A DNA stretch of 64,000 nt, from positions 206,641-270,640 of the forward strand of contig JACRMN010000011.1 of the NCBI GenBank assembly GCA_016214955.1. Direction: 5' to 3'. Both the position numbers and the translations under genes were made by a program. This document shows positions 62,071-64,000 of this stretch, one piece after another. The first letter of the stretch is position 1. The number at the start of each line of letters is the position of its first letter. The stretch comes from Deltaproteobacteria bacterium (GTDB taxonomy: Bacteria > Myxococcota > Myxococcia > Myxococcales > Anaeromyxobacteraceae). The notes below the pieces were generated by a model, which had not been told where the DNA came from, ran no database searches, and saw nothing but the letters and a program-made list of their open reading frames with translations.

Positions 62071-62271
62071 CTAGGCCGCGGCGGCCAGCTCGCCGAGCCG
62101 GGGGCCGTCGGGGGTGGGCAGCAGCAGGGGCCGCGAAAGCCGGTGGCAGCGCGGACAGTAGGCCCAGGCTCCGGAGGGGCCGACGCGCATGGCGGTGTCG
62201 CCGCCGCAGACGGTGCAGCCGTTCGAAACCCGGAGGTCGTGCACCGCGTTCTCGCTGGGGTCCGCGCTCAT
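62071..62271 (-). CDS. Small zinc-ribbon protein, 66 residues
   Basis: Two CxxC knuckles: C19-x2-C22 (GCTVCGG) and C39-x2-C42 (YCPRCH), an arrangement for one zinc. No enzyme domain. The start at 62271 is the only suitable ATG. An unknown small protein, possibly nucleic-acid-binding. Confidence 0.68.
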   Translation of the reverse strand: MSADPSENAVHDLRVSNGCTVCGGDTAMRVGPSGAWAYCPRCHRLSRPLLLPTPDGPRLGELAAAA

Positions 62272-62287
62272 CGTACCAACGTAAGGC

Positions 62288-62316
62288 TGGATCCGGCCCT
62301 GGCAAGCCGGGATCCA
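62288..62316. terminator. Imperfect hairpin between two leftward genes
   Basis: TGGATCCGGC (62288-62297) and GCCGGGATCCA (62306-62316) are complementary with one bulged base and an 8-base loop. Located just downstream of the 62358-62744 gene and upstream of the zinc-ribbon gene. There is no U-tract; may be a terminator or a leader structure. Confidence 0.35.
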
Positions 62317-62357
62317 CCGCCCTCGGGCCCCGGAACGGCGGAGCCCAGCGCCAACCC

Positions 62358-62744
62358 TCAGTGTTTCAGCCCCGGCTTGCCCCGCTCCTCCTCCAGGCCG
62401 TGGGCCATGAGGAAGTGGTAGACGGCGTAGGGCTCGCCGCTCGTGCCCCCCATCACCTCGAAGAGGAACTGCCCCTGCTCGGCGCCCTCGGGGTCGGGGA
62501 TGGCCTGGACGTAGAGGGCGTCGCGGACGTCGAGCACCACCTCGGCGACCAGGAGCTTTCCCCAGACGAGCTGCACCACCGGGTTGCGAGCCTCGTCTTC
62601 CTCGAGGTGCCAGTGGAAGGCCTCCTGGTCGTGCAGCCAGGCGTCGGCCGTGCCCGCCCGGACGATGCAGTTGGCGTGCTGCTTCAGCCAGCGCCAGAAG
62701 CGGTCGAAGGGGAGCGTGGTCCCGGACTCCACGGAGAGGCTCAT
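62358..62744 (-). CDS. Hypothetical protein, 128 residues
   Basis: MSLSVESGTTLPFDRFWRWL begins a soluble alpha/beta protein with WLHDQEAFHWHLEEDEARN and ALYVQAIPDPEG. It is rich in Trp and His at the N terminus and shows no known motif. I recall similar proteins in myxobacteria but cannot name a family. The ATG at 62744 is followed by consistent coding-like GC at third positions. Confidence 0.65.
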   Translation of the reverse strand: MSLSVESGTTLPFDRFWRWLKQHANCIVRAGTADAWLHDQEAFHWHLEEDEARNPVVQLVWGKLLVAEVVLDVRDALYVQAIPDPEGAEQGQFLFEVMGGTSGEPYAVYHFLMAHGLEEERGKPGLKH

Positions 62745-62813
62745 CCACGGGAATATAGCCGGTCCCCGGCCGCCTTGATGGGGCCGGGCGGGCCGTGCTT
62801 GACTCCGCCCTTC

Positions 62814-63074
62814 ATGATCCTCGACGAGCGAGCCCGCAAGGCGCTGGAGGAGGTCCGCAAGGTGGCCACCGCCCTGCGCTTCGCGGTGGAGCGCTCCTGC
62901 GGCGCCGAGCGTGCCCGGCTCTCGGTCTACTACCAGGGGGCCGGCTACCACGGCGCCCCGAAGTCGAAGGAGTTCCGGCTGGGCCTGGCCTACGCCGAGG
63001 AGCTCCAGCCGCTGCAGGAGCTGAAGGCCGCGCTGGAGGCCGAGGAGCGGGCCCGCGCCGGCTGTGCCTCCTAG
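62814..63074 (+). CDS. Small hypothetical protein, 86 residues
   Basis: MILDERARKALEEVRKVATALRFAVERSCG, then RLSVYYQGAGYHGAPKSKEF and a helical tail. Soluble and alpha-helical, no recognised domain. Divergent from the 128-residue gene with 69 bp between starts. Codon use is normal for the window. No ribosome binding site is clear. Confidence 0.55.
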   Translation: MILDERARKALEEVRKVATALRFAVERSCGAERARLSVYYQGAGYHGAPKSKEFRLGLAYAEELQPLQELKAALEAEERARAGCAS

Positions 63075-63149
63075 AAGCCATTCAAGAACGTGCGGCTTCG
63101 GCGGGGCCTGACGCCTCGCTGGCGGCCGACGCCCGCGTCGGTGTCGATT

Positions 63150-63305
63150 GGGCGGTGCCGCCCCGTGCTCGTGAACCGTCTGTGGCGCAGGCAGGGCGTC
63201 GGCACCGCCCTCCGGCGACGGTCCTGCCCCTGGAGAGGACACAAACGTCGCCGGTCCGATGGGGCGACGCAGATCGAGGTCGGACCGCTGGCGCTTCGGC
63301 GCCAG
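63150..63305. repeat. Cluster of palindromes upstream of the transposase
   Basis: Three inverted repeats. First, GGGCGGTGCCG (63150-63160) with CGGCACCGCCC (63200-63210), a perfect 11-bp pair. Second, CGGTCCGA (63252-63259) with TCGGACCG (63280-63287). Third, directly joined, CTGGCGC-TTCG-GCGCCAG (63288-63305), a perfect stem with a TTCG tetraloop. The non-coding region 63075-63615 shows nothing else that looks like a gene. REP-like structures next to a RAYT would fit. Confidence 0.6.
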
Positions 63306-63358
63306 TCCCCGCCTACGCCGGCCTCCTAGCGCAGGCGGCAGGCGGGGCGCGGGGGCGC

Positions 63359-63583
63359 GTGCCGGACATGCTTGGGGGGGGCGCGTGCCGGACATGCTTG
63401 GGGGGGCGCGTGCCGGACATGCTTGGCCCGGCGGTTGCGGGCGGGGGGTGCCGGACATGCGGGCGGGGGGTGCCGCGTGCGGGGGCGTGCCGGACATGCG
63501 CGCGGCGGGCGTGCGGGGGCGGCGGGGGCGTGCCGGACATGGCGCGGGGCGTGCCGGACATGGCGCGGGGCGTGCCGGACATG
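63359..63583 (+). repeat. Array of eight GTGCCGGACATG copies
   Basis: Perfect 12-bp copies start at 63359, 63385, 63410, 63448, 63487, 63530, 63551 and 63572, with a partial copy near 63469. Spacing is irregular (21-43 bp), and spacers are G-rich. A longer unit, the copy followed by CTTGGCCCGG, occurs after the third and the eighth copies. All are in the same orientation, upstream of the transposase ATG at 63616. Confidence 0.9.
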
Positions 63584-63615
63584 CTTGGCCCGGCCGTTGC
63601 TTTCCCTCGCGACCA

Positions 63616-64000
63616 ATGCCCCGCGTTTCGCGCGCGATGCTCGTCGAGGCCGGCTCGACCAACCACTGCACCTGGCGCAGCCACGGCTTCGCCTTCGTCC
63701 TCGACTCCGACGAAGCCCGCCGCTACTTCCTCGGACTCATCCGGAAGTACAAAGAGAAGTTCGGCATCGAGATCCAGTCCTACTGCCTCATGGGCTCGCA
63801 CCCGCACCTCATGTGCCGGTCCTCAATGGGGCAGGCCGCCTTCAGCGCCTTCTGGAAGCTCGTCAACTGGGGCTTCGCCTACTGGTACAACCGGCGGACC
63901 AGGGGCCGCGGACAGGTCGTCATGGAGCGCCTCCGCTCCCCTCGCATCCAGGATGGCCGCCACCAGCTTGCCGTCATGCGCTACGGCGACCTGAACCCCG
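63616..64000 (+). CDS. RAYT / IS200-like Y1 transposase (REP-associated), 3' end outside the window
   Basis: 128 codons are open to the window edge, so the gene is 3'-truncated and has no stop in view. MPRVSRAMLVEAG is followed by NHCTWRSHGFAFVLDSDEARRYFLGLIRKY, and the HUH motif is SHPHLMC (His62, His64). YGDLNP at the end matches the family motif before the catalytic Tyr region. RAYTs are single-copy relatives of IS200/IS605 transposases that act on REP sequences. The array and palindromes directly upstream are the obvious candidate substrates. Catalytic Tyr lies beyond the window and cannot be checked. Confidence 0.82.
   Translation, partial: MPRVSRAMLVEAGSTNHCTWRSHGFAFVLDSDEARRYFLGLIRKYKEKFGIEIQSYCLMGSHPHLMCRSSMGQAAFSAFWKLVNWGFAYWYNRRTRGRGQVVMERLRSPRIQDGRHQLAVMRYGDLNP

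Noticed and set aside
63359..63583. CRISPR array
   Set aside because: The repeat unit is only 12 bp, spacing varies from 21 to 43 bp, spacers are low-complexity and G-rich, and there are no cas genes.
63313..63807. Minus-strand ORFs with repeated KHVRHAP/MSGT peptides
   Set aside because: They are translations of the GTGCCGGACATG array, with no normal codon bias or start signal; the real gene here is the plus-strand transposase.

Overview
The window reads as chromosomal DNA from a very GC-rich (roughly 70-75% by eye) delta-proteobacterial lineage, most likely a Myxococcota close to Anaeromyxobacter. The pointers are near-exclusive G/C at third codon positions, a myxobacterial-type cysteine-rich lipoprotein module, a DUF4388 (PATAN) receiver protein, DUF3467, and a RAYT-like transposase next to a GTGCCGGACATG array. 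This is inference from gene content; there is no rRNA gene to confirm it. Genes are tightly packed with many 1-4 bp start/stop overlaps. I found no tRNA, rRNA, prophage or CRISPR array.

Layout. 1-5.1 kb: a truncated TPR protein, a family 5 uracil-DNA glycosylase, glycogen debranching enzyme GlgX, a 54-residue small ORF with a strong ribosome binding site, and a receiver protein lacking its acidic pair. 5.1-10.1 kb: a lipoprotein hydrolase, a GAF histidine kinase, comM and recA. 10.1-15.7 kb: a large outer-membrane metalloprotease/propeller/barrel fusion, two hypotheticals, and a VOC-ArsR-SRPBCC cassette with its operator. 15.7-21.8 kb: cinA-pgpA-pssA, an M23 lipoprotein, threonine aldolase, nth and def. 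21.9-24 kb: a coupled operon of a YhfC-like membrane protein, a zinc anti-sigma factor and an ECF sigma factor. 24-34 kb: ugd, an exostosin-like protein, a receiver/DUF4388 protein with Pro-Thr repeats, priA, a cytochrome c, galU and a WYL regulator. 34-39.8 kb: a lipoprotein hydrolase sharing an operator with the WYL gene, a second ArsR-SRPBCC cassette, an M61 peptidase, a DksA-like protein and an outer membrane protein.

39.8-47.1 kb holds the most coherent system. A cobalamin riboswitch heads a leftward operon of a BtuB-like TonB receptor, a cysteine-rich beta-propeller lipoprotein, BtuF, BtuC, an amidohydrolase-like protein and BtuD. The propeller protein sits where Bacteroides encode BtuG and may be an independently evolved surface cobalamin binder. 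47.1-57 kb: a ComEA-like HhH protein, a leaderless binding protein, a DUF3467 protein, an acylglycerol-lipase-like hydrolase fused by overlap to glpK, radA, ilvA and a LuxR regulator with a recognisable promoter. Two copies of a dispersed intergenic repeat lie here.

57.1-64 kb: dnaE, an MFS transporter and small hypotheticals. The right end is a non-coding block with stacked palindromes and eight copies of GTGCCGGACATG directly upstream of a RAYT/IS200-like HUH transposase that runs off the window.
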